Shown here: positions 52,657 to 62,220 of the stretch, piece after piece
Layout: every line of letters starts with the position of its first letter
Position numbering within the stretch: position 1 is the stretch's first letter
Source: Bacteroidia bacterium
GTDB taxonomy: Bacteria > Bacteroidota > Bacteroidia > DATLTG01
Assembly: GCA_039924845.1 (NCBI GenBank)
Contig: JBDTAC010000086.1
Coordinates: 1-64,000 of the forward strand
Direction: 5' to 3'
DNA: 64,000 nucleotides
Translations under genes and position numbers: made by a program
The notes under the pieces: model-generated
Databases searched by the model: none
Told to the model about the DNA's origin: nothing
Seen by the model: only the letters and a program-made list of their open reading frames with translations

Positions 52657-52754
52657 ATCATTAAAATAATTACAGCTCACGCTTTCGCGGATGGGCAGTA
52701 TATTTGACGAGATTTCAACTCTCGATTGCGTGTGCAGAAAGTATTTCCTAAAAT

Positions 52755-53675
52755 TTATTGAACTTGCGCTTGGCTTCCGTTTCGAGTACGTGTGGCGAAT
52801 TTAATACCAATCATTAGTTCGTAGGTTCCACTGCTGTATTTGCGGATATCAGTAGTAGTAAAATCGTACGCGAAGCCGAACATCAAATTCTTTTTAACAG
52901 TATATCCAATCATCGCCGAAATAGCATCCATGGTACGGTAATCAGCACCTATCCACATTTGGTCTTGATAAATAAGTCGCAAACCTGCATCCACTTGTAC
53001 GGGAGCCGGATACACATATTTCACCATCGTGGTGGGTTGTAAATCAAAGTTATCTGATAATTTAATTTTATAGCCTGCTGTGGCATAGTAATGAGTAGCA
53101 AGGTCGCTAAGCGGGGTGTTGGTATTATCGAAAAACTTTAATTTGTCTTGCAACAACTGTGGTGCAGACACACCCAAGTAAAAACGGTCGGAGTATAAGT
53201 ACATACCAAAGGCAAAGTCAGGTACTAATGTGGACTGCAATTGATCGCTTAACACTAAATCACCTGGATCACGCAATGTTATTTTAGAACCATCAATGGC
53301 AAATTGTTGTAGCCCTGCAGATAACCCAAAAGACAATCGTAAATTTTCTGATAATCGGATATGATAGGCATAACTGGCTTCAAAACCTGTTCTTCGGGTA
53401 GGACCTGTATTATCGGTATAGAGGTATCCTCCTAATCCCATGTTTTTCCCTCTCCAAGGTCCGTTCACACTAAGCGTATATGTTCGGGGCGCATCTGTAA
53501 TGCCTTCCCATTGGTATCTATTATTAGAAGCTGCTTCGTAATAAGGCAATGTTCCTGCTACTGCAGGATTTAGTACAAAATCATTCATCATGTACTGACT
53601 AAACATAGGTAGCTGCTGAGCTTGTACTTTCACAAAGCCAATTACTAATACGAGCAATACGATACGTTTTTTCAT
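52755..53675 (-). CDS. PorP/SprF family T9SS outer-membrane protein
   Basis: A 306-residue beta-barrel protein with signal peptide (LLVLVIGFVKVQAQQ). The N-terminal QLPMFSQYMMNDFVLNPAVAGT is the hallmark of the PorP/SprF family. It lies 10 bases after the giant SprB-like gene, the sprB-sprF order. In Flavobacterium, SprF is needed for SprB export and attachment, so this protein most likely serves the adhesin next to it. The last part (LMFGFAYDFTTTDIRKYSSGTYELMIG) is typical of the family. Confidence 0.93.
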   Translation of the reverse strand: MKKRIVLLVLVIGFVKVQAQQLPMFSQYMMNDFVLNPAVAGTLPYYEAASNNRYQWEGITDAPRTYTLSVNGPWRGKNMGLGGYLYTDNTGPTRRTGFEASYAYHIRLSENLRLSFGLSAGLQQFAIDGSKITLRDPGDLVLSDQLQSTLVPDFAFGMYLYSDRFYLGVSAPQLLQDKLKFFDNTNTPLSDLATHYYATAGYKIKLSDNFDLQPTTMVKYVYPAPVQVDAGLRLIYQDQMWIGADYRTMDAISAMIGYTVKKNLMFGFAYDFTTTDIRKYSSGTYELMIGIKFATRTRNGSQAQVQ

Positions 53676-53685
53676 CTTCTTATTT

Positions 53686-56600
53686 TTAACGTAGTATGGT
53701 TATAGGTCCTGTATATACATTAGGGAATCGAGGATCGTTCAGATTAATAATGTAATAATAGGTTCCAACTGGTAATGGCTTGGCATTATAAGTACCATCC
53801 CATTTGGTGATGTATCCAGGAGAACTAAATAGTAATTCGCCCCAACGATTATATATCTCAACCAAACATTTTGGGAAATATTGGATGTTATCAATAATCC
53901 ACGTATCGTTTTTACCATCTCCATTCGGTGTAATCCCATTCGGGAAGCTGATTTCAGGTAATACAGTAATTGTTACAGAGTCTCTTTCAGAACAACCGCT
54001 CGCATTGGTAACAGTTACCGTATAAGTAGTTGTTGTAAGAGGTGTAGCAACTGGATTAGCAGCTGTTGAATCGCTCAATCCTGTTGTAGGATGCCAAGAA
54101 TATGTAGAGCCCGGAGGGCCGGTAGGACTGCCTCCAATAGTTATACTTGTATAGATGACTATTGTTTGATTAGCTCCCATATTGACAACTGGTAAAGGAT
54201 TAGAAGTAACAGATACAGTATCCGCATCTGGACAAGTTCCGTTGGTAGCAACTACTACATAATCCGTAGTACCTGTTGGTGGATTTACTGAAACTGATTG
54301 CGTATTGGCAATAAGTACCATGCCCGGTAATTGAAACCATTGGTAAGTTAATCCACCTACATTTCCAGTTGCTTTTAGTGTAATATTTCCAGATTGACAG
54401 AAAGAAGTGTCGTTTCCAGCTTCTACCAAAGTGGTAACAGCGGCGGTTACTATTGCACTGTCTTTAATACTACATCCGTTTGCGTCCGTTACCGTAAGAA
54501 TGTAATCGCCTGGTAAAATATTCATTAGACTTTGTGTGGTAGCCAATGAGCTTCCAGACCATTGGAAAGAGTATGGAGGAGTACCGCCGCCAACGGTTTC
54601 CGTGATAGAGCCATTATTTGCGGTATTACAAGCGGTGTTTACTACTATATGGGAAACTGTGATTGGAGTTGGGTTAATAAGTATAAATGTTTGTTGCGGA
54701 GTAGCACAACCGTTGGCATCCGTAACTGTAACCGAATAGGAACCAGCACATAAATTACTGGCTGTAGCAGTGGTGCTAATGGCTGGGTTCCAAACGTACG
54801 TAAACGGCAGTGTGCCTCCAGAAGGAATCACTGTAATAATACCGTTACAAGAACCAGCACACTTAGGTTGAGATACAAATGTCTTACTAAATGTAATGGA
54901 TGTTGGTGTTGTGATTGTGAATACGAGTGTACGCACGCAGCCTGCATTGTCCGTTACTTTCAGAGAATAATTTCCAGCACACAATCCATTATCGGTAGCA
55001 CCTATTTGACCGTTACTCCATGAATAAGTATAAGGAGAAACTCCGCCGCTGACCATTGCAGTGGCTGATCCGTTACAAGTACCATTGCACGTAATATTAG
55101 TAGTAGTAATATTTACTGTTGGGCTTGTCGGGTTATTGACTGGAATTGCAAAAGTTTGTTTACAACTCGATGCGTCCGTTACTGTTACGGTGTATGTTCC
55201 GGCACAAAGGCTGTTAATTGTCGCTGTGGTTTGAGCTCCCGGAGCCCACAAGTATGTATAAGGCGCTGTGCCACCCATTGGATTCACCGAAATACTGCCG
55301 TTACAAAGTCCGCAAGGAGTACTGCTTACACTTTGATTGATTGTAAAAGCCTGATTGGATGTTATAATGACTGTTTTAATAGTTGAGCAGCCCGCTGAAT
55401 CAATTACTTGTACATTGTAGATGCCAGCACATAAACTATTTACCGAATTGGTTGTTTGTCCACCTGGTATCCATAGATAAGTGTATGGAGCACTTCCTCC
55501 AGAAGGAATGGCAGTAGCAGTTCCGTTGCAAGTTCCAAAACAAGTGGCATTTGTAGATGTAATCGTTACGGTTGGACCTCCGCTACTGTTTACCGTAATT
55601 GTTGTTGTGGAAGTACACCCTTTGTTGTCCGTAATATTTACATCATATACGCCAGCGCAAAGTCCGTTTGCGGAAGAGCTTGTTTGTCCGCTACTCCACA
55701 TATATGTATAAGGAGCAGTTCCGCCAGAAGGCGCAAGTGTTATTTGTCCGTTACACATTCCACAAGTAGAAGCTGTAACAGTAGGATTTGCAAGTATTGT
55801 TGAGTTTTGTAGTATGGTGGCTAATCCAGCTGCTGTACAACCGTTCGCATCCGTAACAGTTACGGTATAATTACCAGCACACAAGGCGCTTGCTGTTGCA
55901 GTGGTTTGAGATTGAGAATCATTCCATTGGTAAGTATAAGGACTTGATCCACCAGCGGGTGTTATCGTTGCAGAACCATTGCAGATCCCATTACATCCTG
56001 CAGGCACAACACTTACAGGAGCTGTTAAAATAGTTGTTGGTACAATTGCAACCGAATCTTTAAATGTACACGCATTTGCATCTGTAATATTATAAACATA
56101 TTCTCCCGGACACAAATTAGAAAGCGAAGATGTAGTTTGTCCTGTATTCCATGAATAGGTATAAGGCAACGTTCCTCCAGAAACAGTGAGAGTAATAGAT
56201 CCATTGCAAACTCCCGCGCAAGTTGCTTTCACAGTCGTAGGTGTAGTATTGAGCGGTCCTGGTTGTACAATAGTAGTACTGTCAATTCGGATACATCCAT
56301 TCGCATCCGTTATTTGAACGAAATATTTTCCCGCACATAAATTGGATACTGCATTGGATGTTTGCCCACCTGGTGTCCAAGAATAGGTATATGGAGAAAC
56401 TCCCCCAGAAGGAACATCTGTAATTGTTCCGTTGCAGGATCCATTACAAGAAACATTCGTTTGAGTCATCATATCTCCTGAAGGTCCACTCGAATTACTT
56501 AATGGAATTACAAGTTTGCTCGAACAGCCATTTGCATCTGTAACAGTTACCGTATAAATACCCGCACACACATTGTTAATAGTGGAAGTTGTTTGTCCTC

Positions 56601-59600
56601 CAGGAATCCACGAGTAAGTGTAAGCGCCAACTCCTCCGGAAGGAACAGCTGTAATGGCGCCGTTACAGGTACCGCAATTTGCGGCAGCAGTTGTCGGTGT
56701 TATCGTAAGAACAGAAGGGTTTGCAATCGTAACCATTTCTGTGTCGGCACAAGAATGTGCATCGGTAACAATAAGAGTATATATACCAGCACACAATCCG
56801 TTTATGTTTTGCGTAGATTGGTTTCCAGGTAACCATTGATACGTGTATGGAGAAGTACCTCCAATGGGATTAGAAGATGCTGTCCCATTACAACTTCCAA
56901 CACAAGAGGGGTCAGTATGAGTAATGTTTTCAGTAATTGGTAATGGTGCTGTGATTGTTACGTTTTGATTGGCACTACATCCATTCGCATCCGTTACAAC
57001 CAGATTATAGGATCCAGGACAAAGATTATTTGCATTTTGAGTAGTTTGTCCATTACTCCAAGAATACGTATAAGGACTTGTTCCACCAGTTACAGTCGGA
57101 TTAGCCATTGCATCACAACTGGCATTACAACTTACCACAGCATTAGGAATAGTAATTGCTATTTTAGCGGGTTGTGTAATAACAACTGTATTTTGTGACG
57201 TACAACCATTCGCATCTGTAACCGTAAGTGTATAAGATCCGGCACAAAGAGTATTGACATTTTGAGTGGTTTGTCCGCTTGTCCAAGAGTAAGTATAAGG
57301 GCTTGTTCCACCAGTTACAGTTGGATTAGCCGTCCCATCACATGATAAATTACACTTTACATTTGTATAAACAACAGAAGAAGAAAGTAAAGGAGGTTGT
57401 GTAATAACAGCTTGCTGCGTAACAGTACATCCATTGGCATCTGTAACTGTGAGCGTGTAAGTACCAGGGCATAGATTTACATCACTTGGTTGTGTGGCTC
57501 CATTCGACCAACTGTATGTATAAGCCCCTGTTCCACCTGTTACATTCGCTGTTGTTTTCCCATTGCAAGAACCATTACATGTTACGTTGGTAGCAGTGAT
57601 TATTACACTAAGAGCAGTTGGTTGCACAATATTTATCACCACAGCCGTATCACATCCTTTTGAATCCGTAATGGTAACACTGTATGTCCCAAAAGAAAGA
57701 TTATTTGCCACAGAGGTAACGGATACGCTTGGATTCCAAGCATACGTGTACGCAGAAGTACCTCCTGTAGGACTAAAAGAGATTGACCCATTATTACCAC
57801 CATTACAAGATGGAGAGACAACAGTTGCGTTTGGAGATATTTTTAAAGGAGTTGTAACGGTAATAGTATCGAACGACATACATCCAGAAGCATCTGTCAC
57901 TTTTGCGATATACAATCCCGAGCAAAGATTTGAAATCGAGTTGGTTGTTTGTCCTGCTGGCGACCAAGAATAAGTGTATCCCGGATTTCCGCCACTAGCA
58001 GTTACCGTTGCAGTACCATCGCAAGAACCATTACATGAAACAGGGGTGAATCCTCCTATTAAAACGGGTCCAGTGACATTACCTACGGCTATTTGAAATA
58101 CTTTTACACATCCAGCAGCATCTGTAATGCTAACCGTATAAATGCCTGCCACGATATTTGTTATAGAAGAGGTTGTTTGTCCTCCTGGCGACCATAAATA
58201 GGTATATGCAGGTACCCCACCAGTAGGAGCCAAGGTAATACTTCCATCATTCATCGAACAATCTGCTTTTACAACCGTTGGATTATCTGCTATCGGCGGA
58301 GCTTGGATTATCTTAACGCTATCAATAGCACTGCACCCATTCGCATCTTTTACCGTTACTAAATAAGTACCTGCACAAAGGCTATTTATAGACGACGTTG
58401 TTTGTCCACCTGACCAAGAATAGGTATAGGTTCCTGTACCTCCAGAAGCTGTTACAGTACCTGTACCATTACATCCTCCGTTGCATGAAATATTAGTTTG
58501 ACTTGTATTTAAAGTAAGTTGTGGTGGATTAGAGAATACCACAGTTGATGTATTAAAACATCCATTTGCATCCGTCGCAGTGATAGTATAGGTTACCCCA
58601 GAGCACAAGCCAGTAGCTGTTTGCGTTGTCTCTCCACTTGGATTCCAACTATATGTGTAAGGAGATACTCCTCCTGCAGCATTTGCAGTGGCTGTTCCAT
58701 CGCAGGAATTAAAACAACTCACACTATTGGATGAACTGGTAATAATAATATTAACTGTTGGATTAATAAGAATTGCTTTACTTGCTATACATCCATCTGC
58801 ATCCTTTATTGTAACAGTATAACTTCCAACACATAACGCCGTAGCATTCGCCGTTGTTTGCCCATTAGACCAAGAATAAGTATATGGAGAAGTGCCTCCA
58901 ACAGCTGTTACAGAAGCAGATCCATTACATATATTACAACTCGACGTAGTGGATGTAACAGAAACAGAAAGCAGTGTAGGCTGTGTTATACTGAAATTGG
59001 CTGTAATAAAACAACCATTTGCATCCGTTACCTTTAAAGAATATCCATTCCCAGCGCAGAGGTTTAAAATGCTGTCTGTTGTTAAACTTCCAGGCATCCA
59101 TAAATACGTATATGGAGCAGTTCCTCCAGTTACTGTTGGCACTGCTTTTCCATCACAAGTGCCAGAACAACTTGCATTTTTTACGACAATAGCTACATTA
59201 AGCGGTTGAGGTGCTATTAATGTAACCGTCGCAGAATCCTTGCATCCATTTGCATCGGTTACAATCACCTTATAGGTTCCGGCGCACAAATTGTTTATTG
59301 TCGCTGAAGTTTGACCTCCTGGCGACCAAGAATATGTATAGACTCCTGTCCCACCTGAGGCAACAGCGTTTATAATCCCGTCGCACTTTCCGTTACAAGA
59401 AGGAGGAGTATTGGTCGTTAATAATGACAGTAAAGGCGATTGAGTGATAGTAACACTTGTATTCGCAGTACAACCATTTGCATCTGTAACTGTAAGAGAA
59501 TAAGTTCCGGCGCACAGACCTGACAATGTAGGAGTTGTTTGCGCTCCAGGCGACCATGAATAAGTATATCCAGCCGTTCCTCCATTTACATTGGAAGAAA

Positions 59601-62043
59601 TGCTAGCATTACAATTTCCATTACATGCTATGATTGCAGGACTTGGAGTAATCCCAACTGTTAAAACATTAGGTTGAGTAATTTTAACCTTTCCAGTTTG
59701 AGTACACCCGTTAGCATCCGTAACGGTTACGGTATATGTTCCAGCGCATAAATTAGCTACTGAAGAAGTTGTTTGTGCACCAGGCGACCAAGAATAAGTG
59801 TATCCAGGTGTCCCACCAGAAGGATTGGCTGTTACAGAACCGTTGCAAGCCCCATTACAAGATATATTTGTACCTGTTGGACTTACGGTCAAAACAGGAG
59901 GAGGGATAAGTGTTATACTTTGAGAGCTAGTACAGCCATTGACATCCTTAACCGTCAATACATAAGTGCCAGCACAAAGTCCAGATATGGCAGATGTTGT
60001 TTGTCCACTGGACCATGAATAAGTATAAGCTGGAGTCCCTCCACTTGTAAAATCAGTTATGCTACCATTACAAGAACCGTTACAAGTTATTTTTACTAAC
60101 ACCAGTGAATCTTTGAGTGGGGCTGCTGGTTGAACAATTGTAACTGATTGTGTCCCCGTACATCCATTAGCATCTGTAACAGTTACGGTATATATGCCCA
60201 GACATAAATTAGATATAGAAGAACTTGTTTGCGCTCCAGGCGACCAAGAATACGTATATGCTCCTGTTCCTCCAGAAGGCAAGGAAGACGCTGTGCCAGT
60301 ACAACTTCCAAAACATTTTACATTTGTACTTGTTGCATTCGGGTTAATTTTAGCTGGTTGAGTGATATTGAAGGATGCCGTTGCGCTGCAGCCGTTTGCA
60401 TCTGTTACGGTTACACTGTATGTCCCAATACAAAGAGTAGCAGCACCTGTTCCTACTACAGTACTTGGTGTCCATGAATACGTGTAAGGTGCTGTGCCTC
60501 CTGAAACAGGTGCTACTGAAACGGAACCGTTGCACAAACCAAAACAAGTTACATTACTGCTGGAGGGGGTTAAAATAAGTTTAGGAGGTTGCGTAATCAG
60601 AACAGTGGCTGTTCCTGAACAAAGGGAATCATCTTTAACTGTTATGGTATAAGTTCCAGGACATAAATTAGAAATACTTTGTGTTGTTTGTCCGTTTGAC
60701 CAAGAATAGGTATAAGATGGATTATTTCCTCCTGTGGGTGCACAAGTGGCCGTTCCATTGCAAAAGCCATTGCAAGTAACATTCGTAAAAGTAGGATTCG
60801 GGGCAATTGGAAGAGGTTGCGTTATGGTAGCAGAGGAAGTAGATGTGCATCCATTGGCGTCTGTTGCTGTTATCGTATAGCCTCCTGCACACAAATTAGT
60901 GGCACTGTAAGTTGTTTCTCCACTTGGAAACCACGAATAAGCATATGGAGTTACCCCTCCCGAAAAAGAAATACTAATACCTCCATTGCAGTCTCCAAAA
61001 CAAGTAGGCTTCTTCTTGATTGCTGTATTGGGCAACAATTGGCTTGGCACAGTAATCACAAATCTAAAATTATATTTTGTGCTGCCATTTCCAAGATCTG
61101 TTACAACAAATGCGTAATTTCCAGCACAAGCATTGTTAAGCGTATCTCCACTTGCATTCGGAGGACCAATCCATTGATAAGTATATGGACCAACTCCTCC
61201 TATGATATAAACCGCAAATGTAATAAGTTGCCCATTGCATTGTCCATTACAAAGTGGATCTTTATATTTGATATGGATACTATCACTACCAGGTAAATCG
61301 AAAAGTGTCACATTACTATACCCTCCTGATTGAGTAGTATTGGAAAAAACGATTCTGCTTAAGCTAAATGTAGTGTGAGTAATATTATAATTGGAAATAT
61401 TTCCGCTGCCGCTGAAAGCTGCCGTTAAACAAACGGCTGAATTTGCTAAATTTAGACTTTTGTGAAGTGCATTTGGAGGAGCATTTATCAGGGACGCATC
61501 AATTAATTGTCCGTTAGAAATAAAATTTCCAGCAATAAGGTTAATCGAATGATTTCCTCTAAGTACAAGCGGATTATTTAAACTCCAAGAACCATACGCA
61601 TTATCAAAATAAACATCGCTTGTTAGCGATTCAGAAGGGTCAATATTAATGATATTTCCAGTATATCCCGATTTAAAATAAATACTTCCTAAAAAATTAT
61701 TTTTTAAATCGGATGAAATATTTAATGAGCCGTAAATGTTTAGTTTATCTGTTGCTGTGCCTTGTAAAACAGGATAGAGTATATTGTTTGTGAAAACTAA
61801 ATTCCGGCAATTTACTGAGCCGCTTATTTGCACAGTCTCATTACCCCAATTAAAAGAGTTCTTATCGAAAAAAACATTGTCGTTGGCTGTCGGAACAAAA
61901 AAACCATGTATTCCTCCGCTTGTTGCAGACCAATGCGAAGCATCCGTCCACGAACCCGAACCACCTATCCAATAAAGATTTCCTGCATAACTGCTGAAAA
62001 GAAAAGAAAAGAAAAGAAGGGCTGAGAGTATGTGTTTTTTCAC
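53686..62043 (-). CDS. Giant SprB-like adhesin with about 30 SprB repeats and T9SS type B end
   Basis: A 2785-residue surface protein. It starts with a signal peptide (ILSALLFFSFLFSSYAG) and a beta-helix-like N-terminal region (to about residue 260). About thirty SprB repeats of about 75 residues follow (roughly 265-2530), with the pattern C-N-G-x-C-N-G, GGTxPYTYSWSNGQTT, LCAGTYTVTVTDANGC. Then come an Ig-like segment (VEAGNDTSFCQSGNITLKA) and a gliding-associated C-terminal domain (FPNGITPNGDGKNDTW, LVEIYNRWGELLF, GTYYYIINL). This type B tail and the PorP/SprF gene 10 bases downstream point to export by T9SS and a role in gliding or adhesion. Confidence 0.95.
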   Translation of the reverse strand: MKKHILSALLFFSFLFSSYAGNLYWIGGSGSWTDASHWSATSGGIHGFFVPTANDNVFFDKNSFNWGNETVQISGSVNCRNLVFTNNILYPVLQGTATDKLNIYGSLNISSDLKNNFLGSIYFKSGYTGNIINIDPSESLTSDVYFDNAYGSWSLNNPLVLRGNHSINLIAGNFISNGQLIDASLINAPPNALHKSLNLANSAVCLTAAFSGSGNISNYNITHTTFSLSRIVFSNTTQSGGYSNVTLFDLPGSDSIHIKYKDPLCNGQCNGQLITFAVYIIGGVGPYTYQWIGPPNASGDTLNNACAGNYAFVVTDLGNGSTKYNFRFVITVPSQLLPNTAIKKKPTCFGDCNGGISISFSGGVTPYAYSWFPSGETTYSATNLCAGGYTITATDANGCTSTSSATITQPLPIAPNPTFTNVTCNGFCNGTATCAPTGGNNPSYTYSWSNGQTTQSISNLCPGTYTITVKDDSLCSGTATVLITQPPKLILTPSSSNVTCFGLCNGSVSVAPVSGGTAPYTYSWTPSTVVGTGAATLCIGTYSVTVTDANGCSATASFNITQPAKINPNATSTNVKCFGSCTGTASSLPSGGTGAYTYSWSPGAQTSSSISNLCLGIYTVTVTDANGCTGTQSVTIVQPAAPLKDSLVLVKITCNGSCNGSITDFTSGGTPAYTYSWSSGQTTSAISGLCAGTYVLTVKDVNGCTSSQSITLIPPPVLTVSPTGTNISCNGACNGSVTANPSGGTPGYTYSWSPGAQTTSSVANLCAGTYTVTVTDANGCTQTGKVKITQPNVLTVGITPSPAIIACNGNCNASISSNVNGGTAGYTYSWSPGAQTTPTLSGLCAGTYSLTVTDANGCTANTSVTITQSPLLSLLTTNTPPSCNGKCDGIINAVASGGTGVYTYSWSPGGQTSATINNLCAGTYKVIVTDANGCKDSATVTLIAPQPLNVAIVVKNASCSGTCDGKAVPTVTGGTAPYTYLWMPGSLTTDSILNLCAGNGYSLKVTDANGCFITANFSITQPTLLSVSVTSTTSSCNICNGSASVTAVGGTSPYTYSWSNGQTTANATALCVGSYTVTIKDADGCIASKAILINPTVNIIITSSSNSVSCFNSCDGTATANAAGGVSPYTYSWNPSGETTQTATGLCSGVTYTITATDANGCFNTSTVVFSNPPQLTLNTSQTNISCNGGCNGTGTVTASGGTGTYTYSWSGGQTTSSINSLCAGTYLVTVKDANGCSAIDSVKIIQAPPIADNPTVVKADCSMNDGSITLAPTGGVPAYTYLWSPGGQTTSSITNIVAGIYTVSITDAAGCVKVFQIAVGNVTGPVLIGGFTPVSCNGSCDGTATVTASGGNPGYTYSWSPAGQTTNSISNLCSGLYIAKVTDASGCMSFDTITVTTPLKISPNATVVSPSCNGGNNGSISFSPTGGTSAYTYAWNPSVSVTSVANNLSFGTYSVTITDSKGCDTAVVINIVQPTALSVIITATNVTCNGSCNGKTTANVTGGTGAYTYSWSNGATQPSDVNLCPGTYTLTVTDANGCTVTQQAVITQPPLLSSSVVYTNVKCNLSCDGTANPTVTGGTSPYTYSWTSGQTTQNVNTLCAGSYTLTVTDANGCTSQNTVVITQPAKIAITIPNAVVSCNASCDAMANPTVTGGTSPYTYSWSNGQTTQNANNLCPGSYNLVVTDANGCSANQNVTITAPLPITENITHTDPSCVGSCNGTASSNPIGGTSPYTYQWLPGNQSTQNINGLCAGIYTLIVTDAHSCADTEMVTIANPSVLTITPTTAAANCGTCNGAITAVPSGGVGAYTYSWIPGGQTTSTINNVCAGIYTVTVTDANGCSSKLVIPLSNSSGPSGDMMTQTNVSCNGSCNGTITDVPSGGVSPYTYSWTPGGQTSNAVSNLCAGKYFVQITDANGCIRIDSTTIVQPGPLNTTPTTVKATCAGVCNGSITLTVSGGTLPYTYSWNTGQTTSSLSNLCPGEYVYNITDANACTFKDSVAIVPTTILTAPVSVVPAGCNGICNGSATITPAGGSSPYTYQWNDSQSQTTATASALCAGNYTVTVTDANGCTAAGLATILQNSTILANPTVTASTCGMCNGQITLAPSGGTAPYTYMWSSGQTSSSANGLCAGVYDVNITDNKGCTSTTTITVNSSGGPTVTITSTNATCFGTCNGTATAIPSGGSAPYTYLWIPGGQTTNSVNSLCAGIYNVQVIDSAGCSTIKTVIITSNQAFTINQSVSSTPCGLCNGSISVNPMGGTAPYTYLWAPGAQTTATINSLCAGTYTVTVTDASSCKQTFAIPVNNPTSPTVNITTTNITCNGTCNGSATAMVSGGVSPYTYSWSNGQIGATDNGLCAGNYSLKVTDNAGCVRTLVFTITTPTSITFSKTFVSQPKCAGSCNGIITVIPSGGTLPFTYVWNPAISTTATASNLCAGSYSVTVTDANGCATPQQTFILINPTPITVSHIVVNTACNTANNGSITETVGGGTPPYSFQWSGSSLATTQSLMNILPGDYILTVTDANGCSIKDSAIVTAAVTTLVEAGNDTSFCQSGNITLKATGNVGGLTYQWFQLPGMVLIANTQSVSVNPPTGTTDYVVVATNGTCPDADTVSVTSNPLPVVNMGANQTIVIYTSITIGGSPTGPPGSTYSWHPTTGLSDSTAANPVATPLTTTTYTVTVTNASGCSERDSVTITVLPEISFPNGITPNGDGKNDTWIIDNIQYFPKCLVEIYNRWGELLFSSPGYITKWDGTYNAKPLPVGTYYYIINLNDPRFPNVYTGPITILR

Positions 62044-62094
62044 GCAAAAAGAATCATAATTATTAAATTACTCGTTCGTACTCGTCTCCGCTTC

Positions 62095-62122
62095 AACGTA
62101 ACTAAAAGCTTTTAGTTACGTT
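62095..62122. other. Perfect 28-bp palindrome
   Basis: AACGTAACTAAAAG and its complement meet with no loop. A T-run follows on the plus strand (62121-62125), so a terminator against antisense transcription is possible; an operator ahead of the adhesin gene is another. Confidence 0.5.
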
Positions 62123-62163
62123 TTTCCGCTTTTAACTCTTAGCAAATGTAGGAGAATATTTTT

Positions 62164-62201
62164 AAAAAGAAAAAAGCCGGAAGATATATTATCCTCCAGC
62201 T
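62164..62201 (-). terminator. Intrinsic terminator of the TonB-dependent receptor gene
   Basis: On the minus strand a 12-bp stem with two wobble pairs (AGCTGGAGGATA / TATCTTCCGGCT) is followed by a T-rich run. It lies 20 bases after the stop codon. Confidence 0.75.
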
Positions 62202-62220
62202 CTTGTTAAAAACTATTTTT

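Noticed and set aside
53804-61296. Several plus-strand frames of 60-160 codons opposite the SprB-like gene
   Set aside because: They are shadows of the repetitive codon pattern of the adhesin gene.
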